Shown in pieces: positions 56,006 through 64,000 of a DNA stretch of 64,000 nt. The translations under genes and the position numbers were made by a program. Location of the stretch: the NCBI GenBank assembly GCA_027486655.1, contig JAIXOR010000070.1:1-64000 (forward strand). Direction: 5' to 3'. This DNA is from Verrucomicrobiaceae bacterium. Lineage in GTDB: Bacteria; Verrucomicrobiota; Verrucomicrobiia; Verrucomicrobiales; Akkermansiaceae. Under the pieces are notes generated by a model. That model searched no databases. It saw only the letters and a list, made by a program, of their open reading frames with translations, and was not told the origin of the DNA. Within the stretch, counting starts at the first letter, position 1. Every line of letters starts with the position of its first letter.

Positions 56006-59000
56006 TCAGGCGGCGCGGGTGCAGCAGTGTTTGGATTTGCGGCCGGATCCGCAGGGGCAGGGGGCGTTGCGGGCTTCGCCGCGTGCGGCGGGCACCCGGC
56101 GAAGCATCGGGGATTTGGGATTCGCCGGAGAAGAGGGGGCTTCCGTCACCTGCCGCAGGAAGGCCCCCATGCCGGCGGCCGCCTGAAACGCGTTGCGGAG
56201 GGCCTCCTCCTTGATCGAATCCATCAGCGAGACAAACAGCGAGTAGGCCTCGTTCTTGAACTCCACGAGTGGATCCTTCTGCCCTTGTGCGCGAAGATAG
56301 ACGCCTTCGCGAAGTTCATCCATGGCCGCAAGGTGTTCCTGCCACTGGCCATCCACCGCCATGAGAACCATCCGGCGTTCCTCCTGCTCCAGCCACTCCG
56401 CAGGCAGGTCGCGGGTCCGCTCCTGATAGGCGTCTCGGGTTTTGGAAACCAAAAGCTCGGTCAGCGCGCGGGGATCGGCGGGGGCCACCTCGTCCTCGCG
56501 CAGCGAAACCGGCAGCGAGGCGCGCAGGTGGCGCAGCAGCGGGCCTGCCTCGTCGGATGGGTTGCCGCATTCATCGAGATGCCGGGCGACCACCTGGGGC
56601 ACCGTCTCCTCGATGAGATCGTGGATCATGCGCCGGGTGTCCTCGGTGGCGAGCACTTCGTTGCGGTAGCCATAGACGATCTCGCGCTGGAGATTCATCA
56701 CATCGTCGAAGTCGAGCACGCGCTTGCGGCTCTTGTAGTCCCTTTGCTCGACCTGGCGTTGCGCGGATTCCACGAGTGAGCCCAGAGGATTTCCCCGCGA
56801 GCGGCCGGCCTGCTCGATGAGGGCGGCCATCTGGTCGGGCGAGGCGTGGTTCCTCATGAGATCATCCTCCAGCGAGATGAAGAACTGCGAACGACCGGGG
56901 TCGCCCTGGCGCGAGCATCGTCCGCGCAACTGGCGGTCCACCCGCCGCGAGGGGTGGCGCTCGGTGCCGATGACGAAGAGGCCGCCCAGTTCGGCGACTC
57001 CGGCTCCGAGTTTGATGTCGGTGCCGCGGCCGGCCATGTTGGTGGAGACGGTGACCGCGCCGCGCCGTCCGGCGAGTTCGATGATGGCGGCTTCCTGCTC
57101 GTGAAACTTCGCGTTGAGCACCGAATGCGGGATGTCCGCGCGTTTCAGCAGGCGGGAGAGAGTCTCTGAGTCCTCCACGGACCCGGTGCCAACGAGCACC
57201 GGCTGGCCGGCCAGGTGGGCCTCGCGGATCTTTGCGACCACGGCGTTGTATTTCTCCCTGCGGGTGCGGAAGATCTGGTCGTTTTCATCGACGCGGATGT
57301 TCGGCCGGTGGGTGGGCACGGGAAGCACGTCGAGCTGATAGATATCATGAAACTCGGCGGCCTCGGTCTCGGCGGTGCCGGTCATGCCGGAGAGTTTCTG
57401 ATAGAGACGGAAGTAGTTCTGGAGGGTGATCGTGGCGAAGGTCCTGGTCTCCTTCTCGACCGTGACCTCCTCCTTGGACTCCACCGCCTGGTGCAGACCG
57501 TCCGACCAGCGGCGCCCGGGCATCTCGCGGCCGGTGCTCTCGTCGATGATGACCACCTTGCCCTCGCGGATCACGTAGTGGACGTCCTTCTCATAAAGGC
57601 AGTAGGCCTTGAGGAGTTGGGCGATGCCGTGGATGCATGAGGCTCGCTCCGCGGTGCGGGCGAGGAGGGTCTGGCGTGCCGCGGCGCGCGCCTCTTCGGT
57701 GAGGTCGGGATCCCGGTCGATCCGTGCAACGAGGGCCTCGGTATCGGGAAGAGTGAAGGATTCCGGATCGTCTGGAGCGAGGAAAAGCCTGCCTTTTTCC
57801 ATGAGGTCGGCATCGTTCGTTTTCTCGTCCACGGTGAAGAACAGGTGCTCTTTGAGTTTGAGCACGTCCTTGCGGAGGGCTCCCTGCTGGTAGGAAAGCT
57901 CGGTTTTCTCCAGAAGCCGGCGGAGTTCGGGGTCCTCCATGAACCTGAGGAACCTCCGGTTGCGCGGTTGGCCGAGTTTCAGCTTGTACAGGCACTCGCC
58001 GGCGGAGGTCCGGTCGCCATCCGCAAGATGACGGGAAGCCTCGTCCGCGATTGAGTTGCACAAGCGGGTTTGCTCCTTGAAGAGGCGTGAAACGACGGGA
58101 CGGAGCGCTTCGAAGGGGTGGCTGTTTCCCGAGGATGCGCCGGTGATGATCAATGGCGTGCGGGCCTCGTCGATAAGGATGGAGTCGACCTCGTCGATGA
58201 TCGCGAAGTAATGCCCGCGCTGGACCTGGCCGGCTGCGGTGGTGGCGATGCCATTGTCCCGCAGATAGTCGAAGCCGAATTCCGAGTTGGTTCCGTAAGT
58301 GATGTCGAGGGCATAGGCCTCCCGGCGTTCGTCGGGTGCCATTTCGTGGGTGACGCAGCCGACGCTGAGTCCGACGAAGCGGAACAGGACGCCCATCCAC
58401 TCCGAGTCCCGCCGCGCGAGGTAGTCGTTGACGGTGACGACGTGGACGCCGAGTCCGGCAAGCGCGTTGAGGTAGACGGGCAGGGTGGCGACCAGGGTTT
58501 TGCCCTCGCCGGTTTGCATTTCAGCGATCATCCCGCGGTGCAGGGCGACTCCGCCGATGAGCTGGACGTCGAAGTGGATCATGTCCCAGCGCTGGATCCG
58601 GCCATTCACTTCGGCCTCGGTTCCGCAGAGGCGCCGGGCGGCGTTTTTCACCACGGCGTAGGCTTCCGGCAGAATGCGGTCCAGATACTTCGCTCGCGCG
58701 GCGGCGAATCCGGGCTCGATCGCATGAAAGACGGACTTGGCCTGCTCGATGCCCTCCGGAGTAGCGGCCACGGTGCGGGGTAGCGAACGGAATTCGTCGC
58801 GAAGCACCTGAAACCGCTCGTCAATGCGGCGGGCGACCTCTTCCAGCCCGTCCGGGCTCATAGCCTCGATGCTTGTCTTCGGTGGTGCGTCGAGCGCGTG
58901 ATAGCGCGAGAGGTGGGATTTCCACTGTCGGGTGAGGTCGCGGAGTTTCTCCTCGGGCTCGCGCTGAAGGGCGCCTTCGATCTCGTTGATGCGGGCCACG

Positions 59001-59071
59001 GTGGGCCGGATGCGGTTGATCTCGCGGTCGTTTTTGTTTCCGAGGAAACCTGGAAGAAGTTTGTGAAGCAT
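56006..59071 (-). CDS. secA: preprotein translocase ATPase subunit SecA
   Basis: MQTGEGKTLVATLPVYLNALAG, TNSEFGFDYLRDN, IDEVDSILIDEARTPLIITG, TNMAGRGTDIKLG, C-terminal NAPCPCGSGRKSKHCC SEC-C motif; start refined to ATG 59071. Confidence 0.97.
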   Translation of the reverse strand: MLHKLLPGFLGNKNDREINRIRPTVARINEIEGALQREPEEKLRDLTRQWKSHLSRYHALDAPPKTSIEAMSPDGLEEVARRIDERFQVLRDEFRSLPRTVAATPEGIEQAKSVFHAIEPGFAAARAKYLDRILPEAYAVVKNAARRLCGTEAEVNGRIQRWDMIHFDVQLIGGVALHRGMIAEMQTGEGKTLVATLPVYLNALAGLGVHVVTVNDYLARRDSEWMGVLFRFVGLSVGCVTHEMAPDERREAYALDITYGTNSEFGFDYLRDNGIATTAAGQVQRGHYFAIIDEVDSILIDEARTPLIITGASSGNSHPFEALRPVVSRLFKEQTRLCNSIADEASRHLADGDRTSAGECLYKLKLGQPRNRRFLRFMEDPELRRLLEKTELSYQQGALRKDVLKLKEHLFFTVDEKTNDADLMEKGRLFLAPDDPESFTLPDTEALVARIDRDPDLTEEARAAARQTLLARTAERASCIHGIAQLLKAYCLYEKDVHYVIREGKVVIIDESTGREMPGRRWSDGLHQAVESKEEVTVEKETRTFATITLQNYFRLYQKLSGMTGTAETEAAEFHDIYQLDVLPVPTHRPNIRVDENDQIFRTRREKYNAVVAKIREAHLAGQPVLVGTGSVEDSETLSRLLKRADIPHSVLNAKFHEQEAAIIELAGRRGAVTVSTNMAGRGTDIKLGAGVAELGGLFVIGTERHPSRRVDRQLRGRCSRQGDPGRSQFFISLEDDLMRNHASPDQMAALIEQAGRSRGNPLGSLVESAQRQVEQRDYKSRKRVLDFDDVMNLQREIVYGYRNEVLATEDTRRMIHDLIEETVPQVVARHLDECGNPSDEAGPLLRHLRASLPVSLREDEVAPADPRALTELLVSKTRDAYQERTRDLPAEWLEQEERRMVLMAVDGQWQEHLAAMDELREGVYLRAQGQKDPLVEFKNEAYSLFVSLMDSIKEEALRNAFQAAAGMGAFLRQVTEAPSSPANPKSPMLRRVPAARGEARNAPCPCGSGRKSKHCCTRAA

Positions 59072-59276
59072 GGAAATGGGGTGGGGTGGGCGGGAGCCCG
59101 GGTTGGGAATGGATGGAGGACAAATCCGGACATCGACTCCGGGTCCGTTTGGCTCGTCGGTTTTTCGCGATCGAAAGCCTGATTTCAGGGATGGCGGCCA
59201 CACGAGAGGCCGTTGCGGTGGGACCCGTGATGGGGTGCATTCGGATTTCGCGGACCGTGGTCCGGTCCGTGACAAA

Positions 59277-59615
59277 TCAAGCCCGGGCCGGGGGCGCGCG
59301 GCCCTGCATGGCACCCCGCCGCATCGTGGCAGGGATTCTTTCCTCCAGCGCCATGATGCCGAACCGCGTCACCACGATCAGGTTGGCGGAAGCTTCCAGG
59401 CGAGGGCCTGGAGGGGCCAGCATGAGCGGATCGGAGACCCTGCCGGCTGTGGCGCTGTCCTTGGCTGCGAGTGAAAGCCCCACGCCGTCCGGAGATTCAT
59501 CGCGGCGTGTTCTGGAGTAGTCTCCGCAGATGGCGTTGAGGCCGAGGAGCGCCACCAGCGCGAGGACCCAAGGGATCCATGCGTTGCGCGGCGTGCGTTT
59601 CTCTTCCTCCGTCAT
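59277..59615 (-). CDS. small hypothetical membrane-anchored protein
   Basis: 112 aa, N-terminal TM WIPWVLALVALLGLNAICG. Confidence 0.45.
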   Translation of the reverse strand: MTEEEKRTPRNAWIPWVLALVALLGLNAICGDYSRTRRDESPDGVGLSLAAKDSATAGRVSDPLMLAPPGPRLEASANLIVVTRFGIMALEERIPATMRRGAMQGRAPPARA

Positions 59616-59686
59616 GCGTGTTCCTCAAGGGTCCGCGCGGTGCGGCGGCTTGTCAAACGATAGCTGCGCCTGCCCGACGGGGCGTT

Positions 59687-59968
59687 TCAGTCCTTCTTCC
59701 ACCAATCCGCTTCGCGCTCCCAGGGTTGGGCGGAAGGTTGTGGCGGACCCTGCCGTGCCAGCTTGGTGGCTTCGCGTTCGTCGTTTTCCAATTCCTCCAG
59801 CAGCGCATCCACATGCGGATCACGTTTTGCGGCGGCGCGCTTCATGCAGTGGAACAGAAGACCGATGGTGCCAAAGGCGAGGAAAATCACCATCAGCATC
59901 ATGATCGCGAATGCGTCCGCCGCCGAGATTTCCGCCATGAAATGCATGAGGGCGAGCATGCCGCACAT
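59687..59968 (-). CDS. small hypothetical membrane protein
   Basis: TM AFAIMMLMVIFLAFGTIGLLFHCM followed by charged cytoplasmic tail. Confidence 0.55.
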   Translation of the reverse strand: MCGMLALMHFMAEISAADAFAIMMLMVIFLAFGTIGLLFHCMKRAAAKRDPHVDALLEELENDEREATKLARQGPPQPSAQPWEREADWWKKD

Positions 59969-60009
59969 CGCGGCGGGCGCAATCGGATTTCAACCCGGGC
60001 TTGCAGTCT

Positions 60010-62292
60010 TCACTTTTTCTTCGCGTTGTTCATCGCCTGGGAGAACCAGTCGTTGTTCGGTGCGGAGTTGGGCTGGAAGTTTCCGGAGCGAGGCTGAGGG
60101 CGCCCGCCCTGGCGCGAGTCCCGATCGCCCGGGGCCGAGCGGCGCTGGCCGTCGAGGTCCGGCTTGGACTTCATGGACAGGGCGATGCGGTTGCGCTTCA
60201 GATCGACTTCCATGACCGTGACGTGGACCTTCTGCCCGACTTTTACGACCTCGGAAGCGTCTCTCACAAACTGATCGGAGAGTTGGGAAACGTGGACCAG
60301 GCCGTCCTGGTGAACCCCGACGTCCACGAAGGCGCCGAAGGCCGTGACGTTGGTGACGATGCCGGGAAGCTTCATGCCGACCTGGAGGTCGGAGGGCTTT
60401 TCCACACCTTCCTGGAATGAGAAGAGTTCGAATTGTTTGCGCGGATCGCGGCCGGGCTTGGCGAGCTCCGCGAGGATGTCCTGAAGCGTGGGCAGGCCGA
60501 CATCGGCGCTGACGTACTTTTTCAGGTCGATCTTCTTGCGGGCGGCGTCGTTGGTGAGCAGATCCTCGACCTTGCAACCGACGTCGGCAGCCATTTGTTC
60601 GACGAGCGCGTAGCGTTCCGGGTGGACGGCCGAGGAGTCGAGCGGGTGGGCACCGCCGCGCACGCGGAGGAATCCGGCTGCTTGTTCGAAGGCCTTCTCT
60701 CCAAGACGCGGGACTTTTTTCAACTGCTCGCGGGAACCGAAAGCCCCGTTTTCATTGCGGAAGGCGACGATGTTTTCGGCCAGTGAACTGTTGAGTCCGG
60801 AGACGTAGGAGAGGAGTTGCTTGGAGGCGGTGTTGAGTTCCACGCCCACGGCATTCACGCAGGAAATGACGGTGTCATCGAGAGAGGTCTTGAGCGCCCG
60901 TTGCTCGACATCGTGCTGGTATTGGCCGACGCCGATGGACTTGGGATCGATCTTCACCAACTCCGCAAGCGGATCCATGAGCCTGCGGCCGATGGAAACC
61001 GCGCCCCGGACCGTGACATCCTCGTTCGGGAACTCCTCGCGGGCGACGTCCGAGGCGGAGTAAATCGAGGCTCCGCTCTCGTTCACCATCACGATGGGAA
61101 CCGTGATCTTGATCTTGCGGATGAAGGCCTCCGTCTCGCGCGAGGCCGTGCCGTTGCCGATGGCGATGGCCTCGATGTCGTATTTCTTCATCAGCGTGGT
61201 GACTTCCACGGCCGCTTCATAGGCTTGTTGCTGGGAGCCGGCGGTGCAGTGGAGCACGGTGTGGTGCAGCAGTTTGCCGGAGCGGTCGAGCACGACGGTC
61301 TTGCACCCGGTGCGGAAACCCGGGTCGATGGCGAGCAGGCGCTTCTCACCGAGCGGCGAGGCTAACAGAAGTTCGCGCAGGTTTTCGGCAAAGACACCGA
61401 TGGCGGTCTCGTCGGCGCGCTTCTTGGCGGAAAGCCGGGCCTCGGTTTCCATCGATGGCATGAGCAGGCGCTTGCAGCCGTCTTCCACGGCGAGCGATAC
61501 CTGCTTGCCCGCCTCGCCGGTGGATTTCACCCAGTCCGGCAAGGCCTGCTGCACCACGCGGTCCAGCGGCACTTCCACGCGCATCAGCAGGAAGCCTTCC
61601 TTTTCGCCACGGCGGATGGCGAGCATGCGGTGGGACGGGATGGACTTGAAGGGCTCGCTCCACTCGAAGTAATCGCGGAACTTCTGCGCGTCCGCTTCCT
61701 CTTCCTTGCCATACATGATCTTGGAGGAAACGGTCGCTTCCTCCTCGTAGATTTTGCGCACGCGTCCCCGCAGCGCGGCGTCGTCGGCCACGCGCTCGGC
61801 GATGATGTCGCGGGCTCCGGCCAGTGCGTCGGCGGCGGTCGGCACCTCCTTCTCCGCGTCGATGAACTTGGCGGCTTCCTCGGCAGGGTCGGCGCTCTGG
61901 TTTTCCAGAAGCCAATCGGCCAGCGGTGTGAGTCCACGCTCGATCGCCTTGGTGGCGCGGGTCTGGCGCTTCGGCCGGAAGGGGGCGAAAACGTCCTCCA
62001 GCGTGGCGAGGGTGGCGGCGGCCTCGACCTTTTTCTTCAGCTCGGGGGTGAGCAGGCTGCGTTCTTCGAGGGATTTGAGAATGGCGGATCGGCGGGTATC
62101 CAACTCGGCGAGCTGGAGCATGCGGTCGCGGATCGTGGTGATCTGCACTTCGTCGAGCGACCCGGTCTGCTCCTTGCGGTAGCGGGAAATGAAGGGGACG
62201 GTGCCGCCCTCGGCGATGAGCTTGGAGGTGGCGGTGACGGAGGAAAGTGAGATGCCCGTCTCGCGGGCGATGGTTTCGAGGTGGGACTGCAT
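60010..62292 (-). CDS. tex: Tex family S1 RNA-binding transcription accessory protein
   Basis: TVPFISRYRKEQTGSLDEVQI, LLAIDPGFRTGCKTVVLDRSGKLL, SVGRYQHD-like GVGQYQHDV, S1 domain GIVTNVTAFGAFVDVGVHQDGLVHVSQLSD. Confidence 0.96.
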   Translation of the reverse strand: MQSHLETIARETGISLSSVTATSKLIAEGGTVPFISRYRKEQTGSLDEVQITTIRDRMLQLAELDTRRSAILKSLEERSLLTPELKKKVEAAATLATLEDVFAPFRPKRQTRATKAIERGLTPLADWLLENQSADPAEEAAKFIDAEKEVPTAADALAGARDIIAERVADDAALRGRVRKIYEEEATVSSKIMYGKEEEADAQKFRDYFEWSEPFKSIPSHRMLAIRRGEKEGFLLMRVEVPLDRVVQQALPDWVKSTGEAGKQVSLAVEDGCKRLLMPSMETEARLSAKKRADETAIGVFAENLRELLLASPLGEKRLLAIDPGFRTGCKTVVLDRSGKLLHHTVLHCTAGSQQQAYEAAVEVTTLMKKYDIEAIAIGNGTASRETEAFIRKIKITVPIVMVNESGASIYSASDVAREEFPNEDVTVRGAVSIGRRLMDPLAELVKIDPKSIGVGQYQHDVEQRALKTSLDDTVISCVNAVGVELNTASKQLLSYVSGLNSSLAENIVAFRNENGAFGSREQLKKVPRLGEKAFEQAAGFLRVRGGAHPLDSSAVHPERYALVEQMAADVGCKVEDLLTNDAARKKIDLKKYVSADVGLPTLQDILAELAKPGRDPRKQFELFSFQEGVEKPSDLQVGMKLPGIVTNVTAFGAFVDVGVHQDGLVHVSQLSDQFVRDASEVVKVGQKVHVTVMEVDLKRNRIALSMKSKPDLDGQRRSAPGDRDSRQGGRPQPRSGNFQPNSAPNNDWFSQAMNNAKKK

Positions 62293-62403
62293 GCGGTTGG
62301 GGGCGCGATGAAAGCAGGTTCCGGGCGTTCGGCAAGGGGCGAGGTGGGAGAAGCGCGAAGGCGGGCTTTGCAAGCGGCCGGAGGCGTGCTAAGCAGGCGG
62401 CTC

Positions 62404-63108
62404 ATGGCCGAAAATGCCCAGTCCCAGTCGAAGTCCGGTGGCGGATGTTTTGCGAAATTGATCGTGCTTTTCCTGCTCGTCTGCGCAGGGGGGCTTGCGG
62501 CGGCCGCGTTTTTCATCGCGCAGCCCCAGGATCTCGACGATTTGGGCGGAAACAGCCCGTCCTCGCGGGCTCCGGCGGCGCGCGACCTGAAGGTGGTGCT
62601 CCGCAACGCGCTGGACCGGAATTTCCAGGTCACGCTCACCGAAGCCGAAATCAACCAGTGGCTCGGGCGCACGCTGAGCACCCGCCAGGGTGGGGCGCTC
62701 GCCGGTCAGGTTTCCCTCGACCGGGTCTGGGTGCGTCTGCTGGACGGGCACGCGGAGGTGATCCTCGAGCGTCACATCATGGGCCGCCCGTTCACCGTGT
62801 CCATGTTTGTCACGATCGAGCAGATCCAAAGTGCCAAGGGAGTGATCACGGAGATCCAGCTTCATGGCGGCCCCTACCACCCGAACCTGCCGCAACCTCC
62901 GCGCGGAGGGCGTTTCGGGCAGCTGGTGGTGCCCCAGGGTTTCCTACTCCTGATCAAACCGGCCTTTGACAAACTCGCGCCTGTCTTCAAGGACGAGCTC
63001 CATCTTGCCTTTGAGGAAATGGCCCGCATCCGCATTGAGAAGAACCGGCTGGTGCTCGATCCGACCGAGCCGGAAAGCGGCATGCTCGGGCTGCCCAAGA
63101 CCTTCTAA
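62404..63108 (+). CDS. hypothetical membrane-anchored protein
   Basis: N-terminal TM LIVLFLLVCAGGLAAAAFFIA; periplasmic domain without an assigned family. Confidence 0.65.
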   Translation: MAENAQSQSKSGGGCFAKLIVLFLLVCAGGLAAAAFFIAQPQDLDDLGGNSPSSRAPAARDLKVVLRNALDRNFQVTLTEAEINQWLGRTLSTRQGGALAGQVSLDRVWVRLLDGHAEVILERHIMGRPFTVSMFVTIEQIQSAKGVITEIQLHGGPYHPNLPQPPRGGRFGQLVVPQGFLLLIKPAFDKLAPVFKDELHLAFEEMARIRIEKNRLVLDPTEPESGMLGLPKTF

Positions 63109-63111
63109 CCG

Positions 63112-64000
63112 ATGCACCCGCTCCGCTCCACTTTGGTTCTTCTGACCGTCTGCCGCCTGGGTGCGGTGGAGGAGGCACCACGGGCGATCCAGGTGGCGGA
63201 ACCTCCCGCCGCCGCCCAAGCCGCTGGTCCGGATCAGGTGGTGAGTCGCAGCGGACAATTCCGTGTATCCGGCGGAGAGTCCCTCGTCCGCGGGACGCTG
63301 GCCATCCTCGCCGAGGAGGCGAAATCCGAGCTTCTCCGGCTCACCGAGGAGAAGGACGAATGGAAGGTCCCGGTTGCCGTGCGCCTTTTTGGAAAACAAG
63401 GCGATCCGCTCCCGCCGCGCACCGTCGCCATGCGCTTGGTGGTGGTGGAAGGCGTCAAGGAACTGCGACTCGATGTCCACCTCAGCCGCGGTGTCGAGCA
63501 TGAGCGGTTCAAACGCGCCGTCACCGCCACCCTGCTTTATGAAAGGGCTCTGCGCCAGGGACTGCCGGATCCGGATGCGATGCTCGATGTGCCGCCCTGG
63601 TTGTCTGACGGGCTCCGCGAGGCCACCGCGTGGCGTTTGAACCAGACCGACCGTCGTCTCTATCAGGCCCTGTTCCGTCAGGGCGGGCTGTTCAAGGTGG
63701 AGGACCTTTTCGCAACCAGTGAGGCCGCCTTCGAGGACATGGATGGCGCCACCCGGGCTGCCTTCCGGGTTTCCTCCGGAGCGATGGTGATGGCCTTGCT
63801 GGAGCAGCCGCAGGGGAGGGAGGGCTTTCGCGCGTTTCTAACAGCAGCGCCGTCCTACGAGGGCGAGATGCCCGGTCTGCTGGCCAAGCACTTCCCGGAG
63901 TTGAATCTATCAGAAACCAGCCTCGCCAAGTGGTGGGCGCTGCAACTCGCCAACAAGGGTGGGGTGAACCAAGCCACCGACATCCTCAACATCGCCCGCA
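63112..64000 (+). CDS. hypothetical secreted protein, possibly degenerate peptidase-like; runs off the window end
   Basis: Open frame from ATG 63112 to window end (MHPLRSTLVLLTVCRLGAVEEAPRAIQ...PPWLSDGLREATAWRLNQTD...); absent from the ORF track because no stop is reached. Confidence 0.65.
   Translation, partial: MHPLRSTLVLLTVCRLGAVEEAPRAIQVAEPPAAAQAAGPDQVVSRSGQFRVSGGESLVRGTLAILAEEAKSELLRLTEEKDEWKVPVAVRLFGKQGDPLPPRTVAMRLVVVEGVKELRLDVHLSRGVEHERFKRAVTATLLYERALRQGLPDPDAMLDVPPWLSDGLREATAWRLNQTDRRLYQALFRQGGLFKVEDLFATSEAAFEDMDGATRAAFRVSSGAMVMALLEQPQGREGFRAFLTAAPSYEGEMPGLLAKHFPELNLSETSLAKWWALQLANKGGVNQATDILNIAR

Noticed and set aside
1-64000. Search for CRISPR arrays, transposases, integrases and prophage genes
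   Set aside because: No regularly spaced direct repeats and no recognisable mobile-element proteins were seen in any frame.

Overview
The window is a GC-rich bacterial chromosomal segment with about 54 protein genes and two tRNAs. Gene content (bactofilins, long-form HisG, PPi-dependent PFK, split nuo genes) suggests Verrucomicrobiota, but that placement is inference. I saw no CRISPR array, transposase, prophage or rRNA. Most genes are housekeeping: smc, pfp, pgi, apt, nadA, lpxB, nuoDEF, hisG, recG, rodA, gpmI, sdhB, msrB, a UvrD/PcrA helicase, secA and tex. Accessory content includes a TRAP transporter, a BY-kinase/Wza-type envelope locus, a zinc-ribbon/bactofilin operon and a lipase-like/SUMF1/HEAT cluster. 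The observations most worth checking are: (i) a perfect 16-bp palindrome TGTGAAAATTTTCACA, matching the Rex redox-repressor core, directly upstream of nuoD; (ii) an apparently intact VapBC-type toxin-antitoxin pair between nuoE and nuoF; (iii) a hipBA module whose hipA kinase core appears deleted, leaving N- and C-terminal remnants; (iv) an unlisted 34-aa basic ORF resembling the AURKAIP1/COX24 (mS38/bS22-like) family; (v) a lipase-fold protein with the nucleophile Ser replaced by Ala; (vi) a bactofilin with two zinc-ribbon-like Cys clusters; (vii) an undescribed AAA-like ATPase with a Pro/Ala/Glu-rich FQA-repeat tail next to nuoD. Everything was read by eye from the sequence and ORF track, with no database searches. 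Start codons are often refined inward from the ORF track.
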